From positions 806,001 to 870,000 of the forward strand of contig OZ243946.1 of NCBI GenBank assembly GCA_965214285.1: DNA of 64,000 nt, given 5' to 3'. This DNA is from G963422745 sp965214285. GTDB taxonomy: Bacteria; Actinomycetota; Acidimicrobiia; Acidimicrobiales; Aldehydirespiratoraceae. Numbering within the stretch: the stretch's first letter is position 1; each line of letters opens with the position of its first letter. This document shows positions 35,350-43,225 of the stretch, in pieces. Under the pieces are notes generated by a model. It ran no database searches. It worked only from the letters and a program-made list of their open reading frames with translations, and was not told the DNA's origin. Both the position numbers and the translations under genes were made by a program.

Positions 35350-35583
35350 TCAGGTGCCGCGTGAGGCCCGCCGGCGCAGCGACGCGAAGTAGGCGGCGTC
35401 GGCAACCGTGGTGCGGGGCGAGCGGGCGCCTTCGAGCAGAGCTGCGCGCAGCCGACGACGGTCCTGGTCATGGCGGATCAGCTCACGCACGTACTCGCTG
35501 GTCGACCCGTAGTTTCCCTCGCTGACCTGGGAGTCGACGAAGCCCTTGAGCTCGTCGGGAAGCGAGACGTTCATCGTGCCCAT
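35350..35583 (-). CDS. parD: ParD-like ribbon-helix-helix antitoxin
   Basis: A 77-residue antitoxin that should bind DNA and neutralise the toxin encoded just downstream. The N-terminal strand MNVSLPDELKGFVDSQVSEG followed by YGSTSEYVRELIR is a typical ParD RHH fold, and the C-terminal RRASRG segment would wrap the toxin. ATG 35583 and ATG 35574 are both possible; the second gives the canonical MNVSLPDEL start. The pair likely represses its own promoter. Confidence 0.9.
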   Translation of the reverse strand: MGTMNVSLPDELKGFVDSQVSEGNYGSTSEYVRELIRHDQDRRRLRAALLEGARSPRTTVADAAYFASLRRRASRGT

Positions 35584-35626
35584 GCCCTGCAGCCTAGCGG
35601 GTTGGCAAGCCTTGCCAAGAGAGGAG

Positions 35627-36817
35627 TCAGATTCCCGGCAGGGGCGTCCGTGCTGCGTCTCGCAGGAACTCCGGGTCGTAGGGATTCGGCAGCCGCCGGG
35701 TCGGGGGCAGTCGGGTGCCGTCCCGGATCGAGCGGAGTTCGGTGGAAGCCACGTAGTAGCGCCCGCGCTTCTCGCCGACGGGCGTCAGGAGACCGGCCTT
35801 GGCCATGTCGGCGAGGTCTCGTGTGGCTACGTTGTCCGAGATCTGCTCCCCGGCGGAGTCCTTGGTGATCCTGACGTACCGGGACCGCCGAATGCGGTGC
35901 CCTCGTGCGGCATCCACCAGGGCGTCGGCGGCCCGTGCCGGCAAGCCTCGTGAAGAGGCGATCTGATCGCAGCCGTCCCAGAGCGCCGCTGTCTCCTGGA
36001 TGCGGCGCTGCAGGACGAGCGCCTGGCGGTAGTGGGCCGTGAGGCTGAACTCGATCCAGGGCCGGGTGTCTCGCTGGGGCGACCATGAGCCCTGCGCCAC
36101 CTGCTGCAGCACTCCGAAGTAGGCCTGCGTGTTGGCGCCCAGGTACTCCTCGATGCTGGAGAACTCCGGCGAGACGGTCCCGTCACGGGCGAGCACGAGC
36201 GTCTGCAGGCATCGGGCCATGCGCCCGTTGCCGTCGCTGAACGGGTGGATGAGAGTGAGGTTGAGATGGGCCATGGCCGCCGTGATCGCAGTCGGCGCCG
36301 TGAGGTCGCCGGCCTGCTCCAGGAGCTCGTCGATGAGCGGCTCCACCTGCTCACGGTCCGGGGCCTCGTAGACGAGGCCGCCCTGGGAGTCCTGGACCCA
36401 CACGGTGCCGGGTCGCCACTGCCCGGGGTTCTTGTGCAGGTCGTGCTTGATCATCATGAAGTGCAGCGAGCACAGCAGCGAGGCGTCGATCCGGGGTTCG
36501 GAAGGCCCCAGTTGGAGGACGTAGGTCATGGCGTCGCGGTACCCGCTGATCGCCGCCGTCGTCTCCTCGTCGGCATCGAGGGGCGGCTCGTCGGCGATGA
36601 CTGCCTCCACGTCCTCGAGGCTGGCGTTGTAGCCCTCGATGGAGTTCGAGCCCTGAACGGAGCGCGCGAAGGTCGCCCTGCGAAGGGTTCCGTGCCAGCG
36701 GCGAGGCGTACGCAGGTGGTAGCGGAGCCCTTCTCTGAGCTCGTCGATGGCCCCGAGGACGCGCTGATCCGCGGGGGTGAGCGGCGGCGGTGTGTAGATC
36801 ACGCACCCATTATGCAC
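35627..36817 (-). CDS. Fic-family adenylyltransferase (class II-like, self-inhibited)
   Basis: A 396-residue Fic protein that transfers AMP, or another nucleotide part, to target proteins. The active-site motif HPFSDGNGRMAR is intact. About residues 52-60 contain SNSIEG, matching the inhibitory [S/T]xxxE[G/N] helix, so it is class II with the inhibitor ahead of the Fic core. The C-terminal third (DNVATRDLADMAKAGLLTP then GRYYVAS) is a winged-helix domain found in many stand-alone Fic proteins and could bind DNA. GTG 36817 is the likely start. A palindrome upstream may be its operator. The neighbouring parDE genes make this a small defence/stress island. Confidence 0.92.
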   Translation of the reverse strand: MHNGCVIYTPPPLTPADQRVLGAIDELREGLRYHLRTPRRWHGTLRRATFARSVQGSNSIEGYNASLEDVEAVIADEPPLDADEETTAAISGYRDAMTYVLQLGPSEPRIDASLLCSLHFMMIKHDLHKNPGQWRPGTVWVQDSQGGLVYEAPDREQVEPLIDELLEQAGDLTAPTAITAAMAHLNLTLIHPFSDGNGRMARCLQTLVLARDGTVSPEFSSIEEYLGANTQAYFGVLQQVAQGSWSPQRDTRPWIEFSLTAHYRQALVLQRRIQETAALWDGCDQIASSRGLPARAADALVDAARGHRIRRSRYVRITKDSAGEQISDNVATRDLADMAKAGLLTPVGEKRGRYYVASTELRSIRDGTRLPPTRRLPNPYDPEFLRDAARTPLPGI

Positions 36818-36859
36818 TGACCGACGCCGTTATGGGGTTATTTATCGACGCGATTAGTG

Positions 36860-36870
36860 GATAATTTATC
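36860..36870. promoter_or_regulatory. AT-rich palindrome GATAATTTATC upstream of the Fic gene
   Basis: An 11-bp palindrome about 43 bases upstream of the Fic start in a locally AT-rich stretch (36828-36872), unusual for this genome. A related half-site TTATTTATC lies at 36838-36846. It is a candidate operator for the Fic protein's winged-helix domain, or part of the promoter. Confidence 0.45.
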
Positions 36871-36900
36871 ACAGCCCGGTTGGCTGACAGCGGGGTCAGG

Positions 36901-37266
36901 TCAGGTGGCGAGCGCTTGTTTGCAGGCCTTGCGGGCAGCCGGCGCGTCGAGCGGCTTGACCAGCCAGCCGTCGGCGGCTGCCTCGCGGGCAAGAAAGGCG
37001 TCCACGTCCCGGTCGAGCAGCAGCAGGACCGGACGCGGCGCGATGTCGCCCGTCTCCTCGCGCTGGCGCACGGCCAGGCAGGTGGCGACGCCGCCCATGT
37101 TGCCGATCTGGGAGTCCAGCAGCACCAGCTGCGGGTCGATCTCGCTGATCGCCGCCGCCACGACTTCGCCTGAGCGCACCCGGTGGACCACCGCCAGATC
37201 CGCCAGGCAAGCCTCGACCTGATCGGCCAAGGAGTCGGAGTCGGTGGCGAGAAGCAGGTCGGCCAT
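36901..37266 (-). CDS. Stand-alone response-regulator receiver (REC) domain protein
   Basis: A 121-residue single REC domain. Phospho-acceptor Asp51 sits in LVLLDSQIG, the acidic pocket is TDSD near residues 8-11, and Lys104 is in WLVKPLD. No output domain follows, so it would act by protein interaction or as a phosphate sink. No histidine kinase is adjacent. ATG 37266 is the start; the frame can be extended upstream without a better ribosome site. Confidence 0.85.
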   Translation of the reverse strand: MADLLLATDSDSLADQVEACLADLAVVHRVRSGEVVAAAISEIDPQLVLLDSQIGNMGGVATCLAVRQREETGDIAPRPVLLLLDRDVDAFLAREAAADGWLVKPLDAPAARKACKQALAT

Positions 37267-37680
37267 GCCGGCGGGACTCTACCCGTTTGCGCCTGCACCG
37301 CTGCGCCCGCAGCAGGCCCCGCTCAGCCAGCCCAGGCCCGCCCGCGACAGCCGACCGGCCTCGGCGCAGTCCGGGTTCGCTCGTGCCGGCAGGCCCTGCT
37401 CAGGCCAGCCCAGGCCCGTTCGGGGCAGCAGGCCCCGCTCGGCGCAGTCCGGGTTCGCTCGTGCCGGCAGGCCCCGCTCAGGCCAGGCGGCCCGGTGCAG
37501 TACCAGCGCCGCGGCTGGGACCGCGGCGGGCCTGGCCCGGCGGGGGGGAGGAGCGTGTTGGGGTGGAGGCCTGGGTCTCGTTCTTCGAGGCGTTTGCCTC
37601 AGGCGGTCGGGTCCGCTATGGTTCGCTCAGCAGCTCGCCGAAGTGGCGGGCTATCGACCCAACAGGATGGAGTACAGACC
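37267..37680. other. Gene-free spacer with 78-bp tandem repeat upstream of the PASTA/FN3 gene
   Basis: Between the divergent REC gene and ATG 37681. Nearly 2.3 copies of a 78-bp unit occupy 37313-37490: TCGGCGCAGTCCGGGTTCGC occurs at 37361 and 37439. A forward frame is open through it but the content is low-complexity Arg/Ala/Pro, so I treat it as non-coding. The promoter of the following gene is expected near its right end. Confidence 0.65.
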
Positions 37681-40182
37681 ATGAGGTTCGTGTTGCGCAG
37701 GCCGTCGAGGAGCGGCCTGCTTTCTGCGCTGGGGGGGGGGCTCCTAGTCGTAGCCCTGTGCCTGGCGTTTTCTAGCCCGGCTCTCGCCCAGGGAGGCGGC
37801 GGCGGGGCACAGACCGATCAGGTGGTGGTGCCTGATGTGAACGGCATGTCACAGGCTGGGGCGGAGCTGGCGTTGCGCATGGCGGGCTTGTTCCCGGTCG
37901 GCACGGGTGTCGAGGAGCCTGATCCGAGGCTTGACGGCAGGGTGGTGTCTCAGGATCCCGCGGCGGGCAGTCTGGCTGTTCGTGGCTCTGGGGTCGCTTT
38001 CGACTATGGCACGGCGCCTTCGGGGCCGTATCTGTCCGAGCTTTATGGCCGGTCGGCTACGGCGATGAGCGTGGTGTGGCATGTTTCGGTGGCTGAGGCG
38101 CAGGACCATCGGGTGTGGTACCGGCCAGTGGGCACCAGCTCTTGGACCGAGTTCGACCTGTCAGCATCGGGCGTGGTGCGGCGGGGCGGCGGCTTCATGT
38201 CCTATGCGCGCATCACGGGCTTGGCCGCGGGGACCGAGTACGAGTTGGAGTACTGCAGGACCGCCGCGGAGTGCGCGGGCGGCACCCGCCACTCGGGGGC
38301 GGGCACGGTGACGACGGCGCCGGCGCTGGCGCCGATGCCGCCGCCGAACGCGCCGGCGCGGATCACGGGCCAGTCGGTGCGGTTCCGGATCGTCGAGAAC
38401 GTGGATCCGGCTGATCTGGGCGGCCATGCGAATGCTCATCCGGCTGATCTGGCTGCCAACCAGGGGGCCCGGGTGGGCTGGGTGTACGGCCATCTCGGCG
38501 AAGGCGACGTCATCGGCTCGAACGAGCCGAGGTTCTGGCTGACCGGTACCGGGCACGACAAGTTCTCGATCGAGCTCGAGAACCCGGAGTGGTTCGCCGG
38601 TTCCCTGCGCCGCGTCGCGGTGATCAAGGCCACCGAGCGGCTGACGCTCGCTCCCGCCTATCGCCTGACGGTGCACTTCTCGGACGGCCGCAACGCAGCC
38701 GGCGGCGCGGATGCCTCCGCCGACGACTCCATCGACATCGTCATCGAGGTGCTCGAGGCGCGCTCTTTCGGCACGTATGTGGCGGTGGAGCGGCCCGGCT
38801 CGCCGGTGCTCACAGCCGACACGATCGGCGCGACCAGCGTGACGCTGAGCTGGCCCGCGCCCGACCCCGGCAATCAGACCATCGCCGGGTACCGCGTCCA
38901 GTACCGCGTCCAGGGCGACAGCCACTGGTCCACCAGCGAGACCGTCACCTCGCGCAGCGCGGTCATCGACGGCCTGCAGCCCGAAACCGCCTACGAGTTC
39001 CGCGGCATCACCACCACCACACCCATTCCAGGCACCTACAACCCCCTCACCTGGAGCGACAAGCTGGAAGCACCCGTCATCACCGCCACCACCACCCTCC
39101 GACAGGTGGCGGTGCCTGATGTGGTCGGCCAGGCCAAGGCCGCTGCGGAGCAGGCGATCACCGACGCAGGGTTGGTTGCCGCCGCCGCGACGACGGTCAC
39201 CTCGGACCGGAGCCAGGACGGCACGGCCGAGTCGCAGAGCCCCGCAGCGGGGACCGTGGTCGACGGCCGCAGCACCGTCACTGTCACCTACTACGAGTAC
39301 CAGGCCACGGTGCCTAATGTGGTCAACAGGAACAGGGCCCGTGCAGAACGGGACATCACCAATGCGGGGCTGGTGGCTCAGGACGCCGCCACGACGATGG
39401 AGACCCCGGACCGCAGCCTGGACGGCAAGGTCGCATCGCAAGACCCCGCCGCCGGCGCCAGGGTCGACGACGGCAGCACGGTCACCGTCACCTACTACGC
39501 CTGGAACGCCCCAATAGTGCCGGACGTGATCGGCTTGACCAAGGCCGAGGCAGAAGCCGCCCTGACGGCTCTGGGCCTGGTACCGAACCCCGAGCCGATC
39601 AGTTCGTCGACTATCGACCCCAATCAGGACAACATAGTCCACGGCGCTGTTAGCCCTCAGGTCGGCACTCAGGTGGAGGTGGGGACATCCGTCCTCTTCT
39701 TCTACCACCGGTACACGGGGCCGAGGTCTACGACCCCGGGCACGCTGCCGCCGAAGAAGACGGCGACCACTGTGCCGCCTGAATCGGAGCCTGAATCCGC
39801 TGCCCAGACAGCCGGGCCAGAAGCGGACACTGACCAGCAGACCGCGCCGACGACCACGGCCACCACGCTGCCGCCGGAGCCTGAGCCAGAGCCGGCACCG
39901 CCGGCAGCGCCGCGCCAGCTGAGGGGCTCGGCCGGCAGCGGCTCGGTGACGCTCACCTGGACGGCACCCAACGACCCGTCGGTCACGGGCTACCAGATCC
40001 TGCGCAAGGTGTTCCGCACCAAAGCCCCGCTGCAGGTCTACGCCGCCGACACCGGCAGCACGGCCACGTCGTTCACCGACAGCGCCGTCGAGGCCGGCGT
40101 GACCTACGTGTACCGGGTCAAGGCCATCAACGCCGCCGGCGTCGGCAAGTGGTCCAACTTCGTGCGCGTAGCCAGCGGCTAG
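37681..40182 (+). CDS. Secreted PASTA and fibronectin type III repeat protein
   Basis: An 833-residue exported protein. ATG 37681 starts a signal peptide ending near ALAQG. Then come a PASTA unit (VPDVNGMSQAGAELAL), an FN3 domain at about 120-220 (MSVVWHVSV...YARITGLAAGTEYELEY), a cadherin-like segment at about 225-375 (ENVDPADLGGHANAHPADLA, RLTLAPAYRLTVHFSDG), another FN3 at about 385-465 (VTLSWPAPDPGNQTIAGYRV), three PASTA units (VPDVVGQAKAAAEQAI, VPNVVNRNRARAERDI, VPDVIGLTKAEAEAAL), a Thr/Pro linker and a final FN3 (VTLTWTAPNDPSVTGYQILR). PASTA units bind peptidoglycan fragments, FN3 units act as spacers or ligands; a cell-wall-associated adhesin-like role is likely. The signal peptide codons include a run of ten G. 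Confidence 0.85.
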   Translation: MRFVLRRPSRSGLLSALGGGLLVVALCLAFSSPALAQGGGGGAQTDQVVVPDVNGMSQAGAELALRMAGLFPVGTGVEEPDPRLDGRVVSQDPAAGSLAVRGSGVAFDYGTAPSGPYLSELYGRSATAMSVVWHVSVAEAQDHRVWYRPVGTSSWTEFDLSASGVVRRGGGFMSYARITGLAAGTEYELEYCRTAAECAGGTRHSGAGTVTTAPALAPMPPPNAPARITGQSVRFRIVENVDPADLGGHANAHPADLAANQGARVGWVYGHLGEGDVIGSNEPRFWLTGTGHDKFSIELENPEWFAGSLRRVAVIKATERLTLAPAYRLTVHFSDGRNAAGGADASADDSIDIVIEVLEARSFGTYVAVERPGSPVLTADTIGATSVTLSWPAPDPGNQTIAGYRVQYRVQGDSHWSTSETVTSRSAVIDGLQPETAYEFRGITTTTPIPGTYNPLTWSDKLEAPVITATTTLRQVAVPDVVGQAKAAAEQAITDAGLVAAAATTVTSDRSQDGTAESQSPAAGTVVDGRSTVTVTYYEYQATVPNVVNRNRARAERDITNAGLVAQDAATTMETPDRSLDGKVASQDPAAGARVDDGSTVTVTYYAWNAPIVPDVIGLTKAEAEAALTALGLVPNPEPISSSTIDPNQDNIVHGAVSPQVGTQVEVGTSVLFFYHRYTGPRSTTPGTLPPKKTATTVPPESEPESAAQTAGPEADTDQQTAPTTTATTLPPEPEPEPAPPAAPRQLRGSAGSGSVTLTWTAPNDPSVTGYQILRKVFRTKAPLQVYAADTGSTATSFTDSAVEAGVTYVYRVKAINAAGVGKWSNFVRVASG
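37731..37740 (+). repeat. Homopolymer G10 tract inside a signal-peptide coding region
   Basis: Ten consecutive G encode part of ALGGGL at residues 16-21 of the PASTA/FN3 protein. A change of one base would shift the frame and abolish the protein. It could be a phase-variable switch or a sequencing-sensitive site. Confidence 0.8.
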
Positions 40183-40237
40183 CGCCACAGGCCAAGAGTC
40201 GCTGAGGCAGCCACAGCCGCCGCAGCGAAGAGCGACG

Positions 40238-40279
40238 ACCGGGGGTCATCCGCAGCAGATGCGGGCGGCCCCCGGTTTC
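40238..40279 (+). terminator. Rho-independent-like terminator after the PASTA/FN3 gene
   Basis: ACCGGGGG (40238-40245) pairs perfectly with CCCCCGGT (40269-40276); inside, CCGCA (40250-40254) pairs with TGCGG (40260-40264). A short TTT follows. Confidence 0.7.
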
Positions 40280-40297
40280 GCGTCTGGCGTAGGGGCC

Positions 40298-40330
40298 TGG
40301 TCCAACTACGTGCGCGTCACCCCCGGCTAG
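40298..40330 (+). pseudogene. Remnant copy of the FN3 gene's C-terminal codons
   Basis: TGG TCC AAC ... GGC TAG encodes WSNYVRVTPG and a stop, matching the true end WSNFVRVASG at 40150-40182. It lies 148 bases downstream, past the terminator, with no start. It is a leftover of a tandem duplication or of a deleted paralog. Confidence 0.7.
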
Positions 40331-40463
40331 GCCCGAGGGCGACGAGCCGCTGAGGCCTGCGCAGCCTGCGGGGCCCGGCTTAGGCGGCGCCGCAGTCATC
40401 TCGCAGATCGGCAGGCCCAAAATGCGAGCCCCGGTCTGATGGCGGTGCCGGTACCATGAGCCG

Positions 40464-40811
40464 GTGCTGGAAATCCGCGTCGACCGCTCCGAAGCCACGG
40501 CCCACGTGGAGCTCTGCCCCGAGGGCGAGCTCGACGCCTACTCGGTCGCCCAGTTCCGCGAGGCCTTCGCCGAGCTGGGCGGCGAGCCGCGCCTGGTCGT
40601 CAACCTCGGCGGCGTGCAGTTCATGGACTCGGCGGGTCTGGGAGCGCTGATCGGCGGCATCCGCAAGGTGCGCGACAACGACGGCCGCATCGCCGTGTAC
40701 TGCGACCGCGCCAACATCACCCGGCTGCTGCACACCACCGGCTTCGACCGCATCGTGCCGGTCACCGACGACTTCGCGGCAGCCGTCGAGGCCCTCGACG
40801 ACGACACCTGA
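40464..40811 (+). CDS. STAS-domain anti-sigma factor antagonist
   Basis: A 115-residue single STAS domain of the SpoIIAA/RsbV kind. The phosphorylatable Ser56 is in FMDSAGLGALIGG, and GELDAYSVAQFREAF and LVVNLGGVQFMDS are the usual strands. Unphosphorylated STAS proteins bind anti-sigma kinases and free a sigma factor. No RsbW-type kinase gene is adjacent, so its partner is elsewhere. GTG 40464 is the start; the next genes are on the opposite strand and converge with it. Confidence 0.9.
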   Translation: MLEIRVDRSEATAHVELCPEGELDAYSVAQFREAFAELGGEPRLVVNLGGVQFMDSAGLGALIGGIRKVRDNDGRIAVYCDRANITRLLHTTGFDRIVPVTDDFAAAVEALDDDT

Positions 40812-40901
40812 GCAGGCCCGAGCAGGCCTCCTGAGCAGGCCCCGAGCAGGGTCCGAGCCGGCAGCGACAGCCCCGGCAGCTACAGCTGCAGCGACAGCGG
40901 C

Positions 40902-42062
40902 TCAGAGGAACTCGGCTATCGCCGCCAGGCCGTGGAGGTCGCACACGTCGCCGGCGAGCAGCGGCACCTCCACCACGCCAGCAGCCGGCGCCGCGGCCAG
41001 CAGCTCGCCGATCCGGTCGCCGTCGGCTGCGGCCTCGGCGCACATGTCGGCCAGCGCCCGTGCCGCCGGGCCGGCCTCGCTGCCCTGCAGGGCCGCCGCC
41101 AGTTCGCCGCTGCGCGCAAGCGTCGTGGCCGGCGCAGGCAGCATCCGGTTCACGACCACCACCGACGTGTCGAGCCCGGCCGCGGCGATCCGCGCCAGGA
41201 AGTAGCGGGCCTCGTCGATGGTGTCGCCCCGCGGCGAGGCAATCAGCACGAAGGCGGTGCGCTCGCCACTGAGCAGTGCCAGCGTCTCCTCGGCACGCTC
41301 CCGGAAGCCGTCCTGCATGCCCTCGAAAGCGCCGAAGAAGGCGATCGCCTCGTCCACCACCTCGGCGCCGACCACCCGGGCCAGGCGACGCAGCATCGAC
41401 CGAGCCGCGCGGTTGACCGGCTTCAGCGGGCCTCGCCCCGGCGCGGTCACCAACTGGTAGAGCGGGTTGGCGAGCAGCCGGCTGAGCATCCTGGGCGCCT
41501 CCAGGAAGGCCAGGGCGTCGCGGGTGGGCGGCGTGTCGACCACCACCAGGTCGTAGGCGCCGCTGTCGTGCAGCTCGTTGAGCTTCTCGACGGCCATGTA
41601 GTCCTGGGTGCCGGTCAGCGTGGCCGACACGTTGCGGTAGAAGCTGTTGGCGATGATCCGCTGGGCCTGGGCCTCGTGGCGGGCGTGGCGGCGCACCACC
41701 TCGTCGAAGGTCGACTTGGTGTCGAGCATCAGGGCGTGCAGCGAGCCCGGCCAGGGCCCTTCGATGGCCGTCGGCGTGTTCGACAGCGCGCCGATCCCCA
41801 GGGCGTCGGCTAGCCGGCGGGCCGGGTCGATGGTGACGACCACCGCCCGCTTGCCGGCGGCGGCCGCGAACAGCGCCGTGGAGGCGGCGATCGTGGTCTT
41901 GCCGACGCCGCCAGCGCCGCAGCAGACGATCACCTGGCAGCTCTCGACGGTCTCGGCGATGCCCCGGCCGCGCCTGTGGTCCGTGCCACCGGCGGACCCG
42001 GCGCTGCCGGCGGTCTGTGTGCTGGTGCGGTGCGCCGTCTCGGCAGTGCTGTCGCCGCTCAT
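40902..42062 (-). CDS. Get3/ArsA-like ATPase, subunit B-type
   Basis: A 386-residue soluble ATPase of the ArsA/Get3 family. It has a deviant Walker A GAGGVGKTT, the VVVTIDPARRLADALG switch, and VVVDTPPTRDALAFLE as the A/nucleotide loop. No second ATPase half is present, so it should pair with the neighbouring gene product. In mycobacteria a matching pair (Rv3679-Rv3680) lies next to whiB4, and the same neighbourhood is kept here. No arsenite-binding cysteines or ArsB gene are seen, so arsenic export is unlikely. ATG 42062 overlaps the partner's stop by four bases. Confidence 0.88.
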   Translation of the reverse strand: MSGDSTAETAHRTSTQTAGSAGSAGGTDHRRGRGIAETVESCQVIVCCGAGGVGKTTIAASTALFAAAAGKRAVVVTIDPARRLADALGIGALSNTPTAIEGPWPGSLHALMLDTKSTFDEVVRRHARHEAQAQRIIANSFYRNVSATLTGTQDYMAVEKLNELHDSGAYDLVVVDTPPTRDALAFLEAPRMLSRLLANPLYQLVTAPGRGPLKPVNRAARSMLRRLARVVGAEVVDEAIAFFGAFEGMQDGFRERAEETLALLSGERTAFVLIASPRGDTIDEARYFLARIAAAGLDTSVVVVNRMLPAPATTLARSGELAAALQGSEAGPAARALADMCAEAAADGDRIGELLAAAPAAGVVEVPLLAGDVCDLHGLAAIAEFL

Positions 42063-43225
42063 GGGGCCAGCCCGGCGATCTCGGCACTCAGCGCGGCCGC
42101 CAGGGCCGTGATCTCGCTCGGCCCGATCTGCGGCGTGAACAGGTGCGGCAGGCGGAGCTGGGGCAGCGGCAGCTCCTCGTCGAGGCGGGCCAGGTGCTCG
42201 GCCTGGAGCCGCTGACGGCCGAGCCTCAGCGCCGCCGCGGCCGCCATGTCGGCGATCTCGGCGTCATCGGCCCCGGCCTGTTCCAAAGGCTCGGGCAGGG
42301 CTCGGCTCAGGCCGTCGTGCCCGTCGAGGCCCGCCAGCTCGGGTAGCAGGCCGTCTTGCCCGTCGAGGCCCGCCAGCTCGGGCAGCAGGCCGTTGACCAC
42401 CACCGGGCCGAGCGACACGCCCACCTCGTCCTCCACCGCGAACGAGGTCTCGATCAGCTCGTTGACCGGGGTCTCCTCGGCGATGGTGACGAGCATCACC
42501 CGGCAGCGGGCCGGGTCCCGTATCAGCTCCAGCGCTTCCGTGGCCTGACGGTGCAGGGTGCCGGTGCGCGCCGCGTCGCGCACGCCGATGGGGCTGCGCA
42601 ACAAGCCCACGGCGTGGCCCGCGGCGGGGGCGTCGACCACTATCAGGTCCGCCGCCCGCTCGGCCTCCAGCGCCTTGATGCGCCCCAGCACCAGCAGATC
42701 CTTGATGCCCGGCGTGGCCGTGGCCACCACCTCGAGCACCCCCGAGCGGGCCATACGCCTCACGATGCGCTCGAATCCGTGCTTGGAGAGCCATTCGATC
42801 AGCGCCTCGTCGGCAGTGATCGAGCGCCCCCTGATCTCGCCTCTCGCAACGGCTTGCTGCGCTGCCTCCGGGCTGTCGGCGGCGGTCTCGTCGCCGGGCT
42901 CCGGGTGCGCGGTGTGGGCCGGCTCCGGGCTTGCACTGTCGGCCGGCTCCGGGTGCGCAGTGTGGGCCGGCTCAGGGCGTGCGCCGGCGGCAGCCGCTGC
43001 GCGGTCGCGGCCCGCGGGAACGAGGATCGTCTCGGCGTAGCCTTGTGGCCCGGCCCCGAGCATGGGCGCCGCGGCCGACCGGCCGGCCACCTCCACGAGG
43101 AGCACCGAGAGGCCACACTCAGACGCTGCCGTGGCGATCGTCGCGGCCACGGTCGTCTTGCCGACGCCACCCTTGCCAGCCACGATCAGGACCCTCGACG
43201 ATGCGAAGAACCGAACGGGATCCAT
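42059..43225 (-). CDS. Get3/ArsA-like ATPase, subunit A-type, with internal tandem repeats
   Basis: A 388-residue partner of the downstream ATPase. Walker A is GKGGVGKTT near residue 20 and IVVDAPAAGHAVGLL the later switch. ATG 43225 (MDPVRFFASSR) is the family-like start, not the longer frame. Two lineage-specific insertions stand out: a Pro/Ala/His repeat (PEPAHTAHPEP, twice) at about residues 85-115 and a 13-residue perfect-type duplication LLPELAGLDGxDG at about 295-320. Both are in frame and look like recent slippage. Its start overlaps the divergent NfeD gene by 25 bases. Confidence 0.88.
   Translation of the reverse strand: MDPVRFFASSRVLIVAGKGGVGKTTVAATIATAASECGLSVLLVEVAGRSAAAPMLGAGPQGYAETILVPAGRDRAAAAAGARPEPAHTAHPEPADSASPEPAHTAHPEPGDETAADSPEAAQQAVARGEIRGRSITADEALIEWLSKHGFERIVRRMARSGVLEVVATATPGIKDLLVLGRIKALEAERAADLIVVDAPAAGHAVGLLRSPIGVRDAARTGTLHRQATEALELIRDPARCRVMLVTIAEETPVNELIETSFAVEDEVGVSLGPVVVNGLLPELAGLDGQDGLLPELAGLDGHDGLSRALPEPLEQAGADDAEIADMAAAAALRLGRQRLQAEHLARLDEELPLPQLRLPHLFTPQIGPSEITALAAALSAEIAGLAP

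Noticed and set aside
40902..43225. Arsenite efflux ATPase ArsA
   Set aside because: No arsenite-binding cysteines, no ArsB or ArsR nearby, and the pair-plus-whiB context matches the actinobacterial Get3-like pair.
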